DNA of 64,000 nt from Pedobacter sp. (GCF_031119335.1 NZ_JAVHXT010000009.1:63384-127383), one strand, 5' to 3'; positions 44,182-54,089 are shown, counted from the first letter of the stretch. Made by a program: numbers and translations. Notes: generated by a model not told the origin, from the sequence alone.

Positions 44182-45606
44182 TTAAACCGCTGTTGTCTTC
44201 CACTTACCTTTCTTAAAAATCAAATAAGCGGCAATTGTAATTCCTACTTCGGCAACTGGAATAGCAATAAACACACCTGTTGGACCCATTGCCAAATACT
44301 TCGCTAAAAAATATGCAAAAGGAATTTGGAACAACCAAAATGCAATGACATTAATTTTTGTCGGTGTCCAAGTATCGCCAGCTCCGTTAAAGGCACTTAC
44401 CAATACCATTCCAATACCATAAAGAATAAAGCCCAAACTCAATATTCTTAATGCCTCGCTGGCAACTGCAATCACTTGAGTATCTTCGGTGAAGAAAGCT
44501 GCAAATAGATGTCCGCAGGTTAAGAACAGCACCATTACAACACCCATAAAAATCATGGAGTATTTGATGGTAACGAATACCGATTTCTCAGCTCTGTCCA
44601 TTCTGCCAGCGCCCATGTTTTGCCCAACTAAAGTAGCTGCTGCATTACTCAATCCCCAGGCTGGTAGCATAAAGAACATCATTAACCTCAATGCCGTTTG
44701 GTAACCAGCCGAGCCGTGGTCGCCACCAGTTGTTGCCACTAATTCTGCCAAGAAAATCCAGCTGCACGAAGCAATAACGAACTGAAGCACTGCAGGTGCT
44801 GCAATTTTTACGATAGCTTTAATCTGTTCTATTTGAGGTATCAAGTACGCGAGCTTAACCTTTAAATTACCACTGCCTTTTGCCAAATGATAAATCTGAT
44901 ACAGTACCCCTGTACCTCTGCCGATTGCCGTAGCTAAAGCGGCACCTGTTAATCCCATAGCTGGAATGGGGCCAAAACCACGAATTAATATTGGGCATAA
45001 AATGATGTTGAGCGTATTTGCTAAGGCTAAACTCTGCATCGCGATAGCAGCATTTCCTGCACCTCTAAAAATTCCGTTAATCAAGAACAGTAGCATGATG
45101 AAAATGCTTGTTCCCATCATTATTCTCACAAAAGTTACCCCTTGCGATGCTGTACTTTCTGTTGCTCCCATTAGCAGGAGAATGTCTTTTGCAAATATCA
45201 ATCCAGCTATACTGATTAAAACAGAAATGCTTACCGCAATGGCAATAGTTTGCATGCCAGCTCTCGACGCAGCTTCTGTGTTTTTTTCTCCAATTCTACG
45301 GGCTACCACCGCCGTTGCCGCCATTCCCAATCCCATAGCTAGCGAGTAGATAATGGTTAATACCGATTCGGTTAAACCTACAATTTGGATAGCTTCTGCA
45401 CTATTTGGCAGGTGACCAACAAAATAAAGGTCTACCAATACAAATACAGATTCCATCATCATTTCCAACATCATTGGAACTGCTAAAAGCACGATAGCCT
45501 TTCTGATACTGATTGAAGTATAATCGATTTCTTCGCCTTTAAAAGACTGAACAATTACATTAAAAAAATTAGACAAACGTGATTTTGCCTCAACTGGTTT
45601 TGTCAT
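44182..45606 (-). CDS. MATE-family efflux transporter
   Basis: A 474-residue transporter with about twelve membrane helices in two related halves (SLAMGLGMAATAVVARRIGEKN and PAWGLSNAAATLVGQNMGAGR are the paired MATE signatures). Exports cationic drugs or metabolites with Na+ or H+ exchange. It is a single gene; no regulator is adjacent. Confidence 0.93.
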   Translation of the reverse strand: MTKPVEAKSRLSNFFNVIVQSFKGEEIDYTSISIRKAIVLLAVPMMLEMMMESVFVLVDLYFVGHLPNSAEAIQIVGLTESVLTIIYSLAMGLGMAATAVVARRIGEKNTEAASRAGMQTIAIAVSISVLISIAGLIFAKDILLLMGATESTASQGVTFVRIMMGTSIFIMLLFLINGIFRGAGNAAIAMQSLALANTLNIILCPILIRGFGPIPAMGLTGAALATAIGRGTGVLYQIYHLAKGSGNLKVKLAYLIPQIEQIKAIVKIAAPAVLQFVIASCSWIFLAELVATTGGDHGSAGYQTALRLMMFFMLPAWGLSNAAATLVGQNMGAGRMDRAEKSVFVTIKYSMIFMGVVMVLFLTCGHLFAAFFTEDTQVIAVASEALRILSLGFILYGIGMVLVSAFNGAGDTWTPTKINVIAFWLFQIPFAYFLAKYLAMGPTGVFIAIPVAEVGITIAAYLIFKKGKWKTTAV

Positions 45607-45803
45607 ATAAAAAAGTAAAAAAGAATTACCATGGGATGCTAGAAGTTAGCACCGTTAATTTGTTTTCTGATGTAAGAGCCCTTGCTTTGCTAAGCTATTC
45701 TGATACGGACTGCAGTAAACTTCATGGTTCGTGATATTTGATAATCAAAAGTAGCAAAAAACCTGAAAATCAAAAATAAGTACTGAATAAAAAAAATCTT
45801 GCT

Positions 45804-46223
45804 TTAAATACTATAAGCCTCAATCATCTCTGGTGTGACTTTACAAGAACGCTGGGTTTTCAAATCAATCATTACATATTCGAAAATACCATCTGAAGCC
45901 ACTTTTCCTGTTTTTTTGTTAACGATTTCAAACTGCACATTACTTCCTTTTTCGTTCATTTCTAAGATACCAGTTCTAATAATCATTTGGTCGCCCATTT
46001 TTAGCGGACGCTTAAAGGCAATAGTTACCTTAGAAACTACCCAACCAAAGCCTAGCTCCTCAAATTTCTCCCAGCTCATACCGTAAAATTTATACATTTG
46101 CTCGTAACGGGCAGCTAATACGTAATCCAAGTACTTACTATTGTGTACATGGTTAAACATATCAATATCATCTGGACGGACATTTAACTCGCTTTCGAAA
46201 ATGCTATACTGGTTTTGTATCAT
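45804..46223 (-). CDS. Acyl-CoA thioesterase, hot-dog fold
   Basis: A 139-residue thioesterase-like protein: VRPDDIDMFNHVHNSKYLDYVLAARYEQM contains the Asp and HNSKY block equivalent to HGNY of YbgC. A paralogue of the 40731 gene in fold only. It is a single gene upstream of a tract of AACAATTAAAC simple repeats and divergent from mqnE. Confidence 0.88.
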   Translation of the reverse strand: MIQNQYSIFESELNVRPDDIDMFNHVHNSKYLDYVLAARYEQMYKFYGMSWEKFEELGFGWVVSKVTIAFKRPLKMGDQMIIRTGILEMNEKGSNVQFEIVNKKTGKVASDGIFEYVMIDLKTQRSCKVTPEMIEAYSI

Positions 46224-46419
46224 GCTACAAAAGTATGTTTAAACCACCAAGACACAAAGCACACTAAGAAGTTATGTTGAAAATATATCTTCAAACCACA
46301 TCAACTATTGACCATAAGATAATCAATCTTATAGTATTTCAACAATTAACCGATTAAACAGTTAACCAACTTTACAACAATTCGACAATTAAACAATTCA
46401 GCAATTAAACATTTAAACG

Positions 46420-46442
46420 TACTTTTGCATAAATCTTAAGGA
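46420..46442 (+). promoter_or_regulatory. -7 box and Shine-Dalgarno for mqnE
   Basis: TACTTTTG (46420-46427) matches the TAnnTTTG consensus. AAGGAG (46437-46442) precedes a GTG start by 8 bases, an unusually good Shine-Dalgarno for this phylum that supports the GTG. Confidence 0.5.
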
Positions 46443-46450
46443 GAACAATA

Positions 46451-47638
46451 GTGCAATCGTTAGATATACTGATACAAAACCCAAACTTAGCTCAACCATT
46501 AAAAGATATCGCTACCAAAGTAAAAGATGGTACGCGTATCAGTTTTGACGAAGGTGTTTACCTCTATCAAAATGCAGAACTAAGTTATTTAGGCGTTTTG
46601 GCAAATTACATTCGTGAAAAGAAACATGGAGATTTGACTTATTTCAATAGGAATTTCCACATTGAACCTACCAATATCTGTGTTTACGATTGTAAGTTTT
46701 GCTCTTACAGCCGCATGATTAAGCAACGTGAAGAGGGGTGGGAAATGGATGTGGATGGCATGATTGATATCCTTAAGAAATACGATGACGAACCTGTAAC
46801 CGAAGTACATATTACCGGCGGTGTAGTGCCAAAGCAAAATCTAGATTTCTACGCTAGTTTTTTCAGAAAAGCAAAAGCACATCGTCCTGATTTACATATC
46901 AAAGCATTAACTCCGGTAGAGTATTACTACATCTTCAAGAAGGCGAAATTGAGCCACTATGATGGGATGAAATTTTTGCAAGAAGCAGGCTTAGACTCAA
47001 TGCCCGGCGGTGGTGCAGAGATTTTCCATCCGGAGGTAAGAGAAAAAATTGCCCACGATAAATGTACTGCAGAGCAGTGGTTAGATATTCATGAACAAGC
47101 CCATAAATTAGGGATGCGTACCAATGCAACTATGCTTTACGGACATATCGAAGAGTTTTGGCACAGGGTAGACCACATGGAGCGTTTGCGCCAATTACAA
47201 GATAAAACTGGTGGTTTCCAAGCATTCATTCCTTTGAAGTTCAGAAACCAAAACAATCAGATGAGTGATGTAGCAGAAGTTTCTGTGGTAGAAGATTTAC
47301 GTAACTATGCTATTGCTCGTATTTATTTAGACAATTTTGAGCATATCAAAGCTTATTGGGCAATGATTAGTAGAGAAACTGCGCAGCTAAGTTTGAATTT
47401 TGGAGTAGACGATATAGACGGCACTTTAGATGATACTACTAAAATCTATTCGATGGCAGGTGCCGAAGAGCAGACGCCAGCAATGAGCACCAAAGAGTTG
47501 GTAGACTTAATTAAATACGTAAAACGTAAGCCAATTGAAAGAGATACCCTTTACAACGTAGTTACCGATTACACCGAACACGTTTTTGAAGATGATGTAA
47601 AACCGTCTTATTATAAATTGCCAGTAGTAAACCCCTAA
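46451..47638 (+). CDS. mqnE: Aminofutalosine synthase (radical SAM)
   Basis: Second step of the futalosine menaquinone route, joining the enolpyruvyl product of MqnA with SAM. 395 residues from a GTG start preceded by AAGGAG. The [4Fe-4S] motif is CVYDCKFC at about residues 77-84; HITGGVVPKQNLDFY and ALTPVEYYYIFKKAKLS are MqnE-type blocks. mqnA lies two genes downstream. The related MqnC is not in the window. Confidence 0.93.
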   Translation: MQSLDILIQNPNLAQPLKDIATKVKDGTRISFDEGVYLYQNAELSYLGVLANYIREKKHGDLTYFNRNFHIEPTNICVYDCKFCSYSRMIKQREEGWEMDVDGMIDILKKYDDEPVTEVHITGGVVPKQNLDFYASFFRKAKAHRPDLHIKALTPVEYYYIFKKAKLSHYDGMKFLQEAGLDSMPGGGAEIFHPEVREKIAHDKCTAEQWLDIHEQAHKLGMRTNATMLYGHIEEFWHRVDHMERLRQLQDKTGGFQAFIPLKFRNQNNQMSDVAEVSVVEDLRNYAIARIYLDNFEHIKAYWAMISRETAQLSLNFGVDDIDGTLDDTTKIYSMAGAEEQTPAMSTKELVDLIKYVKRKPIERDTLYNVVTDYTEHVFEDDVKPSYYKLPVVNP

Positions 47639-47718
47639 ATCCCCTAAAGGGGACTTTAGCATAAAGCACATTTAAAAATTAATCAATAAAATAAAAAAGC
47701 CCCTTTAGGGGTTTGGGG
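47633..47718. repeat. CCCCTAAAGGGG repeat pair between mqnE and phosphatase gene
   Basis: CCCCTAAATCCCCTAAAGGGGAC on the left overlaps the mqnE stop, and GCCCCTTTAGGGGTTTGGGG on the right ends one base before the next ATG. The pair therefore fills the whole gap between two same-strand genes. Confidence 0.65.
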
Positions 47719-47719
47719 T

Positions 47720-48334
47720 ATGAAGGAACTATACATCATCCGCCACGGCGAAACAGAACTTAATAGATTAGGCATAGTACAAGGAAGAGGTGTAGACGCC
47801 GATTTAAATGATACTGGAATTGCACAAGCAGCAGCTTTCTTTAGCAAGTATAGTTCTGTTAAGTTTGATAAAATATATACTTCATCCTTAGTCAGAACAC
47901 ATCAAACAGTTAAAGGGTTTATAGATTTAGGTTTGCCTTGGGAACAATTAGATGGTTTGGACGAATTAGCTTGGGGCGAATGGGAAGGAAAGCCCAATAC
48001 CGAAGAAGCTAGAGAGGCATTTAGAGCTGTAGTAAGAGAATGGCAAATAGGCAATTATGATGCTAAGTTTGGCGGCGGCGAAAGTCCGAATGAAGTTGGT
48101 GCTCGTATGGCAAAAGCTATGGAGCACATCAAAAAGCAAACTGAAGAAAAATGTATTCTGATTTGTATGCACGGCAGAGCAATGCGTTTAATTCTTTGTA
48201 TGTTGCTAGAAAAACCTTTTAGCGATATGGAGGAGTTTCCTCATTCTAACACCACGCTTTATCGTTTGCAATACGATGATAATAAATTTACGCTAATCGA
48301 TTCTAACAACATTTCTCACTTAGCGCAATTATAA
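47720..48334 (+). CDS. Histidine phosphatase family protein
   Basis: A 204-residue phosphoglycerate-mutase-like phosphatase. The phospho-His lies in YIIRHGETELNRLGIVQGRG; the second catalytic block is ICMHGRAMRLIL. Substrate unknown. It sits between mqnE and mqnA, seven bases before the latter, which suggests a link to menaquinone precursors or simple hitch-hiking. Confidence 0.9.
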   Translation: MKELYIIRHGETELNRLGIVQGRGVDADLNDTGIAQAAAFFSKYSSVKFDKIYTSSLVRTHQTVKGFIDLGLPWEQLDGLDELAWGEWEGKPNTEEAREAFRAVVREWQIGNYDAKFGGGESPNEVGARMAKAMEHIKKQTEEKCILICMHGRAMRLILCMLLEKPFSDMEEFPHSNTTLYRLQYDDNKFTLIDSNNISHLAQL

Positions 48335-48340
48335 AATACC

Positions 48341-49066
48341 TTGAATAAGATTAAAATTTCTGCAGTTTCTTATACCAATACCAAGCCGTTTATTTACGGA
48401 ATAAAACATTCTTCTATATTAGAAAAAATTGACCTCAGTTTAGATATTCCCGCCGATTGCGCTAAAAAACTGATAGAAAACCAAGTAGATATCGGTTTAA
48501 TTCCTGTAGCTGCAATTCCTTTTGTGCCTAATGCGCAAATTATCAGTTCGTATTGCATAGGTTCGGTTGGGGCGGTTAATTCTGTTTTTATCTTTTCTGA
48601 TGTTCCTGTTGAGGAGATTAAAACCGTAAAGTTAGACCCACAATCTCGTACTTCTAACAATCTTGCCAAAGTATTATTGAAAAATCATTTTAAGGTTGAG
48701 GTTAATTTTGTAAATGACCAATCTGCTACGACTGATGCAATTGTTTTAATTGGTGATAGAACTTTTGGTCGTAAAGCCGATTTTAAATATGCCTACGATA
48801 TGGGAGAGGAGTGGATGAACTTTACAGGATTGCCTTTCATGTATGCCGCTTGGGTGGCTAACAAACCTATTCCAGAAGATTTTTTAAAAGATTTTGATAT
48901 AGCGCTAGGCGAAGGCATTCAAAATATTCCAACTGTGATTAATGAATTATCGGTTATTGAGGGGATCGATATCGAGGATTATCTTTTACACAAATTAAAT
49001 TTCGAGCTTACCGAAGAAAAATTGAAGGCTAAAGACTTGTTTTTAGACTTGGTAGGCCAACTTTAA
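48341..49066 (+). CDS. mqnA: Chorismate dehydratase MqnA
   Basis: First enzyme of the futalosine menaquinone route (chorismate to 3-enolpyruvylbenzoate). 241 residues with a periplasmic-binding-like fold: ISAVSYTNTKPFIYGI, VDIGLIPVAAIPF, SYCIGSVGAVNSVFIF, LDPQSRTSNNLAKVLL. The start codon appears to be TTG at 48341, six bases after the phosphatase stop. Confidence 0.93.
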   Translation: MNKIKISAVSYTNTKPFIYGIKHSSILEKIDLSLDIPADCAKKLIENQVDIGLIPVAAIPFVPNAQIISSYCIGSVGAVNSVFIFSDVPVEEIKTVKLDPQSRTSNNLAKVLLKNHFKVEVNFVNDQSATTDAIVLIGDRTFGRKADFKYAYDMGEEWMNFTGLPFMYAAWVANKPIPEDFLKDFDIALGEGIQNIPTVINELSVIEGIDIEDYLLHKLNFELTEEKLKAKDLFLDLVGQL

Positions 49067-49070
49067 CGAG

Positions 49071-49700
49071 TTACATTTTATTAGTCCAATTGTTGTTTTG
49101 TGCAATTTTAATGGCTTCTACTTTGCTGTTTACTTCTAACTTGCGGTATATACTTTTGATGTGCGTTCTAACGGTTTCTTTGCTAATAAACAAATCTAAA
49201 GCAATTTTAGAGTAACTTTTGCCCTCGGCAATACTTTGTAACACTTCTGTTTCACGGTCTGATAGCGGCGAATTGCCTTGCCGGCTAAATGAATTTACCA
49301 CCATTTTTGCTATAGAAAGGCTCATTGGTGCGCCGCCGTTTAGTGCTTCATCAATAGTTTGTACAATACTAGCTGTGTTAGAGTTTTTTATGATATAGCC
49401 ACCAGCGCCAGCACATAAAGATTTAAAAACCTTCTCGCTGTCTTCATGCACCGTAATAATTAAGACTATGCATTTTGGCACCTGTTTCTTAATTAGTATT
49501 GTACCCTCAATACCACTCATTCCAGGTAGCTCAATATCCATAAGTACCACATCTGGCTTGTCTTCTTGTAAATGGGTAATCGCGTCTTCACAATTGCTAT
49601 ATTGTCCTACAACATCATATTTGCCTATAGCCTGTAACGTAATAAAAAAACCGCTTCGTATAGCCGGGTTATCTTCTACAATAATTATTCTGCTGTTCAT
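49071..49700 (-). CDS. NarL/LuxR-family response regulator
   Basis: A 209-residue two-component regulator; start chosen at the ATG at 49700 (MNSRIIIVEDNP) because the longer frame overlaps the kinase gene. Receiver domain with phospho-acceptor Asp55 in VLMDIELPG, then LuxR-type helix-turn-helix (LSDRETEVLQSIAEGKSYSKIALDLFISKETVRTHI). It is encoded eight bases after its histidine kinase. A 21-bp palindrome upstream of the kinase gene is a candidate site. Confidence 0.92.
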   Translation of the reverse strand: MNSRIIIVEDNPAIRSGFFITLQAIGKYDVVGQYSNCEDAITHLQEDKPDVVLMDIELPGMSGIEGTILIKKQVPKCIVLIITVHEDSEKVFKSLCAGAGGYIIKNSNTASIVQTIDEALNGGAPMSLSIAKMVVNSFSRQGNSPLSDRETEVLQSIAEGKSYSKIALDLFISKETVRTHIKSIYRKLEVNSKVEAIKIAQNNNWTNKM

Positions 49701-49708
49701 TGTTGTAT

Positions 49709-50947
49709 TTAAATTGGGTATATAAGAGGGCAAGTGAGTATTATTTTAGTTCCGTTGGCATTGCCCGCAACCTCCAATTCGAAACCATTATCGCTGCTTC
49801 TCTTTTTCATATTGGCCAAACCATTATGAGGTTCATTAACTGATGGCTTTTTCCACTTTCCATCATCTATAAGTGTAAATGTTACCTCATTGTCTTTTTT
49901 TTCCATGGCAAGTATAACTTCGTTGGCATTGGCATGCTTAATCACATTGTTCATTGCTTCTTTAAAAATCAAAATAATGTGCCTAGAAGCAAAAGGAGCT
50001 AGTAATCCGATATTCTCAACAAGATTTTGTTTCTGTTGTACAGAAAATGCAGTGTCAAATTGGTTGTAAAAAAATTGCCCAAAAGAAGTTAGGTAGCCAA
50101 ATAAAACTTCAGGCTCATCATTTTGATGGTTAATGCCCCATAAAAAATCTCTACTAGACTCATATAAATGTTCACTGTTAATGATAATGTTTTCGATAAT
50201 TGGCATTGTTTCATGTTGATCATCAACTTTGTTTTTTAGCTGTATGGCTTGGCGTGTTATTGCAGATAGAATATTTCCTGTTTCGTCGTGAAAATCAGAA
50301 GCCAGCATTTGCCGCATATTATTTATTTGCTGATTTCTTTCCCTAATAGCCGTATTTAGTTCATTAATTCTTAAATGTTGTTCTTTTCTTACCTGTTGTC
50401 TGGCATATTCATTTTGCGCTTTTAACATGTTGAAGAAAATGAGCATAAAAATGGTAAGGCAACAATGAAAAAAGAAAATACTATATATATGGTCTTCGGC
50501 AGAACTTTGGTATTGTAAAAAAGCAAGTATTGCAAAACTTGTTATGCAACCAGCGAGGGTAAAGTAACCAAACTGTTTGCCTGCCCACGAACCTGTTAAA
50601 AGTATACCGTAAAATGCCGACATATATGGAGAAAGTATATTGCCAGAGCTATCACATATATGGATATAAACGGCAAAACAAATGGTAAAAGTTATGTAGG
50701 TTGGTATTCTATAATCTATGTTGACTTTAATTGCATAGCAAGTGATAAAGGCCGATATCCCAATAATGATAAAATATGCTGGCAATACAGAAAAATAGAG
50801 CAAGGGAAGGGGTAGTACAATTAGTAAAACTGCAGCCACCAACATGCCACTAAGTATTACGCAAACCTCATCGTACTTTGGGTGTAGCTTGTTCTGTAGT
50901 TTTAAAGGTAAAAAGTAAGCTATTATTTTTTCAGGTAACATCTGCAA
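49709..50947 (-). CDS. Membrane sensor histidine kinase (HisKA_3 type)
   Basis: A 412-residue kinase with about six N-terminal membrane helices (30-170), a coiled-coil linker, the phosphorylated His220 in SDFHDETGN, and a HATPase_c domain (FKEAMNNVIKHA, LIDDGKW, GLANMKKR). It pairs with the NarL-type regulator immediately downstream. The signal is unknown; the absence of a large periplasmic domain suggests sensing in or near the membrane. Confidence 0.92.
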   Translation of the reverse strand: MQMLPEKIIAYFLPLKLQNKLHPKYDEVCVILSGMLVAAVLLIVLPLPLLYFSVLPAYFIIIGISAFITCYAIKVNIDYRIPTYITFTICFAVYIHICDSSGNILSPYMSAFYGILLTGSWAGKQFGYFTLAGCITSFAILAFLQYQSSAEDHIYSIFFFHCCLTIFMLIFFNMLKAQNEYARQQVRKEQHLRINELNTAIRERNQQINNMRQMLASDFHDETGNILSAITRQAIQLKNKVDDQHETMPIIENIIINSEHLYESSRDFLWGINHQNDEPEVLFGYLTSFGQFFYNQFDTAFSVQQKQNLVENIGLLAPFASRHIILIFKEAMNNVIKHANANEVILAMEKKDNEVTFTLIDDGKWKKPSVNEPHNGLANMKKRSSDNGFELEVAGNANGTKIILTCPLIYPI

Positions 50948-51004
50948 ACATTTGTTAGCTCTAAGTTACATAGTACAACAACTATTTACTTTGTTTTATT
51001 TAAA

Positions 51005-51025
51005 TATCCCCCAATTTGGGGGATA
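51005..51025. promoter_or_regulatory. Perfect 21-bp palindrome (operator candidate)
   Basis: TATCCCCCAA-T-TTGGGGGATA, perfectly symmetrical, located in the 159-base region between the divergent kinase gene and the beta-helix protein gene, 82 bases before the latter. A likely site for the NarL-type regulator encoded next door (inference). Confidence 0.65.
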
Positions 51026-51106
51026 CTCCTATAAGTTTTATACTCTAGTTTTGACTTGTCATTCAATCCACCTTTATATCAGCAACATATCTTATCCATT
51101 TAAATT

Positions 51107-53482
51107 ATGAAGAAAAGCTACTTTTTATTCCTTTTTCTGTTCTTTACTGCGAACCTATTTGCGTTAGCAAACACCGTCAAAAGCCCTAAAATATTTCAGG
51201 TAGATGATAACAAATTTGAGTATGGTTTTGGTGGGGCACTAGATAATAATCTTTTTGAAGTGAACGGATTAAATAATGTAAGTACACTAATAGAAACTAG
51301 ATTACAGGCCTCAAACTCGAGTTGGCAGTCGCGTCTATGGACCAAAGAAAGCTTCACAAGAACGGAAGGGTTGACCTTTGAAGGAAGCGTGTTTATTCCG
51401 TTTAGTGGTTATAAGGCTATAATGGTAGGTTTTCGTAATGAAACAAACGGTACCGACGGTATTGTGCATGGTCTGTATTTTTTTGACAATGGTACTGGAA
51501 GTAATGTAACCATATCTGCTAGAAACCAAGATAATTCTCAAAATATGCCTACTAATTCGTATGTTAATAATACTTCGCCTGGCAGTTGGTTCGACTATAA
51601 AATTGTATTGCATTCGCAAGGTGCTACCTATTACGTAAAGAGAAGCACAGAAAGCAATTTTAATAATGTAATGTATTTTGATGGTGGTACTAATTTAGCT
51701 GAATTGAAGGTTGGCTTACAAGCTACCACCGGCAGCTCTACAAACTATACCGCTCATAAAGATTGGAAGGTATACCAAACCAATATATTGTATGTAAATA
51801 AGGGCGTTATAGGTGGCGATGGTTCTGGCAACAGGTGGGCAAATGCTTTTTCTGAACTTGCAGATGCTTTGAAGGTAGCAAAGGAAAATGACAACAAGTG
51901 GACATTAGATAATCCGTTGGAAATATGGGTGGCCAAAGGTGTTTATAAACCACTTTACAGTCCGATAAATAATTTGGCTGATGGGCAAAATAATGCATTT
52001 AGAGTGGTGAAAAATACGCATATATACGGAGGCTTTGCAGGAACAGAGTATGATTTGGATAGTAGGAATTTGAGTGTGGCCTCTAATATTAGTATATTGA
52101 GTGGAGACATTAATGGTGATGACATTATAAGCGGTACTGGTAGCAGCTTGTCTATTGGTAACATTGCTGATAATGTACATCATGTTGTTGTTTCTGTTGG
52201 AGATGTAGGAGGTGCGTTACTTAATGGTTTTACCATTAGTGGCGGAATTGCACAATCATCAGGTTCTATAACTTTAAGTGGGTATGCCATATATAAAAAT
52301 TGCGGAGGGGGAGTTTATTGTAGAAGGTCTTCTCCGTTTTTGAAAAATGTTATAGTTAAAAATAATTTGGCAAGTTCCATAGGTGGCGGGGTTTATAATG
52401 ATGATATCTCAAATGCCAATTATATTAATGTTCTAATAACTCAAAATATTGGCGCATTAGGAGGTGGTATATCAAATGATACTTCTACACCAGTTTTTTT
52501 AAATGTTACCGTAGTTTCAAATAAGGCAACTGACAACGGCGGGGCTATTTATAATAATAGAGCTACTCCAAAAATTTATAATAGCATCCTGTTCGACAAT
52601 ATTTCTACTGGTAATGTAAACATCCATAATTTGGGAGGGAATGATTTTAAGCCAAGTTTTGTCAATTCATTAGTTCACGGAAGTTCAAGTGGTAACTGGA
52701 ATAACTTATTTGGTATAGATGGAGGATTTAATATTGATATTAACCCGGCTTTTACTAATGCTGCAAATGGCGATTACACACTTAGCAATGCTAGTGGGGC
52801 AATTAACATGGGAGATAATGCACTTTTTCAGAACTTAACTCGCACTACTACAGATTTATTAGGCAATCCTCGTGTGTATAATTTTAATACAGGTGGCGTA
52901 ATAGACTTGGGAGCGTACGAATACCAAGGTATGCCAAGTGTGCTTCCAGTTAACTTAAATTGGTTTTGGGCTCAAAAAAAAGCTAACGGTGCGCAACTTG
53001 CTTGGCAAACAGTCTTAGAACATAACAACAAGGGTTTTATAATATACCGAAGCGACGATAATGTAAACTTTATAAAAATTGGACAAGTAGTAGTGGGAGG
53101 AGCGACAGCATCGTTAACTTTTAAAAATTATTCGTTTTTCGATAGTAATCCATTAGATGGCAATAATTATTACAAACTCTTACAAGAGGATAAAGATGGT
53201 ACAACAACAGTGTTAGGGATTAAGGCATTGAATTTCCAGATTTCAACTGATATTAGATTTTACCCTAATCCAACGTCAGATTTGTTGACTGTAACTTTTG
53301 CCGAGGGAAGATATAAAACATTAACCATTACAGATACCAGTGGTAAAAACCTAATTAAAAATACAATCGCAGCGCAGGAACGTAGCACTATGGTGTCGTT
53401 GGCAAATTATTCTTCAGGTATCTATTTTGTTCGTTTAAAAGGCGATAACGATGTTGAAACTAGAAAATTGATAAAAAAGTAA
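51107..53482 (+). CDS. Large secreted beta-helix protein with type A type IX sorting domain
   Basis: A 791-residue protein with signal peptide (FFTANLFALA). Order: LamG-like region (about 40-225), then a right-handed beta-helix with polymorphic outer-membrane-type repeats (about 230-600: YGGFAGTEYDLDSRNLS, GGGVYCRRSSPFLKN, GGGVYNDD, GGAIYNNRATPKIYNS), LGAYEYQ, a FN3-like block (LAWQTVLEHNNKGFIIYRSD), and a C-terminal sorting domain (FYPNPTSDLLTV, GIYFVRLKGD, KLIKK). Adhesin or surface polysaccharide-binding protein; no lyase active site is evident. Control by the adjacent two-component system is inferred. Confidence 0.85.
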   Translation: MKKSYFLFLFLFFTANLFALANTVKSPKIFQVDDNKFEYGFGGALDNNLFEVNGLNNVSTLIETRLQASNSSWQSRLWTKESFTRTEGLTFEGSVFIPFSGYKAIMVGFRNETNGTDGIVHGLYFFDNGTGSNVTISARNQDNSQNMPTNSYVNNTSPGSWFDYKIVLHSQGATYYVKRSTESNFNNVMYFDGGTNLAELKVGLQATTGSSTNYTAHKDWKVYQTNILYVNKGVIGGDGSGNRWANAFSELADALKVAKENDNKWTLDNPLEIWVAKGVYKPLYSPINNLADGQNNAFRVVKNTHIYGGFAGTEYDLDSRNLSVASNISILSGDINGDDIISGTGSSLSIGNIADNVHHVVVSVGDVGGALLNGFTISGGIAQSSGSITLSGYAIYKNCGGGVYCRRSSPFLKNVIVKNNLASSIGGGVYNDDISNANYINVLITQNIGALGGGISNDTSTPVFLNVTVVSNKATDNGGAIYNNRATPKIYNSILFDNISTGNVNIHNLGGNDFKPSFVNSLVHGSSSGNWNNLFGIDGGFNIDINPAFTNAANGDYTLSNASGAINMGDNALFQNLTRTTTDLLGNPRVYNFNTGGVIDLGAYEYQGMPSVLPVNLNWFWAQKKANGAQLAWQTVLEHNNKGFIIYRSDDNVNFIKIGQVVVGGATASLTFKNYSFFDSNPLDGNNYYKLLQEDKDGTTTVLGIKALNFQISTDIRFYPNPTSDLLTVTFAEGRYKTLTITDTSGKNLIKNTIAAQERSTMVSLANYSSGIYFVRLKGDNDVETRKLIKK

Positions 53483-53669
53483 TAGCGGCGTAGTCAAGAT
53501 GCTTTTTTATCAGAAAAATACCTTCCCTTACACTACTTGGTTTAGTTAATTTCTTTAAAAATGACTAAAACCTCTCAGAAACAACAAAGCCATCTGCTCT
53601 TGAGTTGCTTAGACATTGAGCAGACGGCCTGTTTCCTTAATTAACTATTATTTTGTTTTTAAACGTTGC

Positions 53670-54089
53670 TTAGTGATATTGTGCTAATAGATACTTAATT
53701 AAATCTGTGGTAGAAATAATTCCTACAATTTTACCCTCATCTAGTACCGGCAATGCATGAAACTCGACTTTACTCATGATATCCGCCACTTCTTTAACTG
53801 TATCGTGTACATCTACCGTGGTTGGATTGTGTACCATCACTTGCTCTGTTCTTAGCATTTCAAAAACGGTTTCATCAATATTCTCTTGACCTTCGTAGAT
53901 ATCAGCAAAGCTTAATCTTAAAATATCTGTTTTACTGATAATGCCAACCAGCGTTCTTCCAGATACAATAGGTAGATGCCTAATGTTGTTATCTTTTAAT
54001 AACGTACTGATGTGTTTTAAGCTGTCAGTTACATTAGCAGTAACCAAATTTTTGGTCATAATTTCGGAAATAGGCACACGTTGTTTCAT
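53670..54089 (-). CDS. CBS-domain pair protein
   Basis: A 139-residue protein made of two CBS domains (MTKNLVTANVTDSLKHISTLLKDNNIRHLPIV; VMVHNPTTVDVHDTVKEVADIMSKVEFHALPVL), which bind adenosine nucleotides as energy sensors. It has no catalytic domain, so a partner is expected. A hairpin (GCC-TCTGCTC, 53589-53628) lies downstream. Confidence 0.9.
   Translation of the reverse strand: MKQRVPISEIMTKNLVTANVTDSLKHISTLLKDNNIRHLPIVSGRTLVGIISKTDILRLSFADIYEGQENIDETVFEMLRTEQVMVHNPTTVDVHDTVKEVADIMSKVEFHALPVLDEGKIVGIISTTDLIKYLLAQYH

Noticed and set aside
44966..45349. Plus-strand frame of 127 residues opposite the MATE gene
   Set aside because: It is the reverse shadow of membrane-helix codons with no start context or family resemblance.
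51107..53482. Pectate lyase activity for the beta-helix protein
   Set aside because: Only the helix repeats are visible; no lyase catalytic motif was found.
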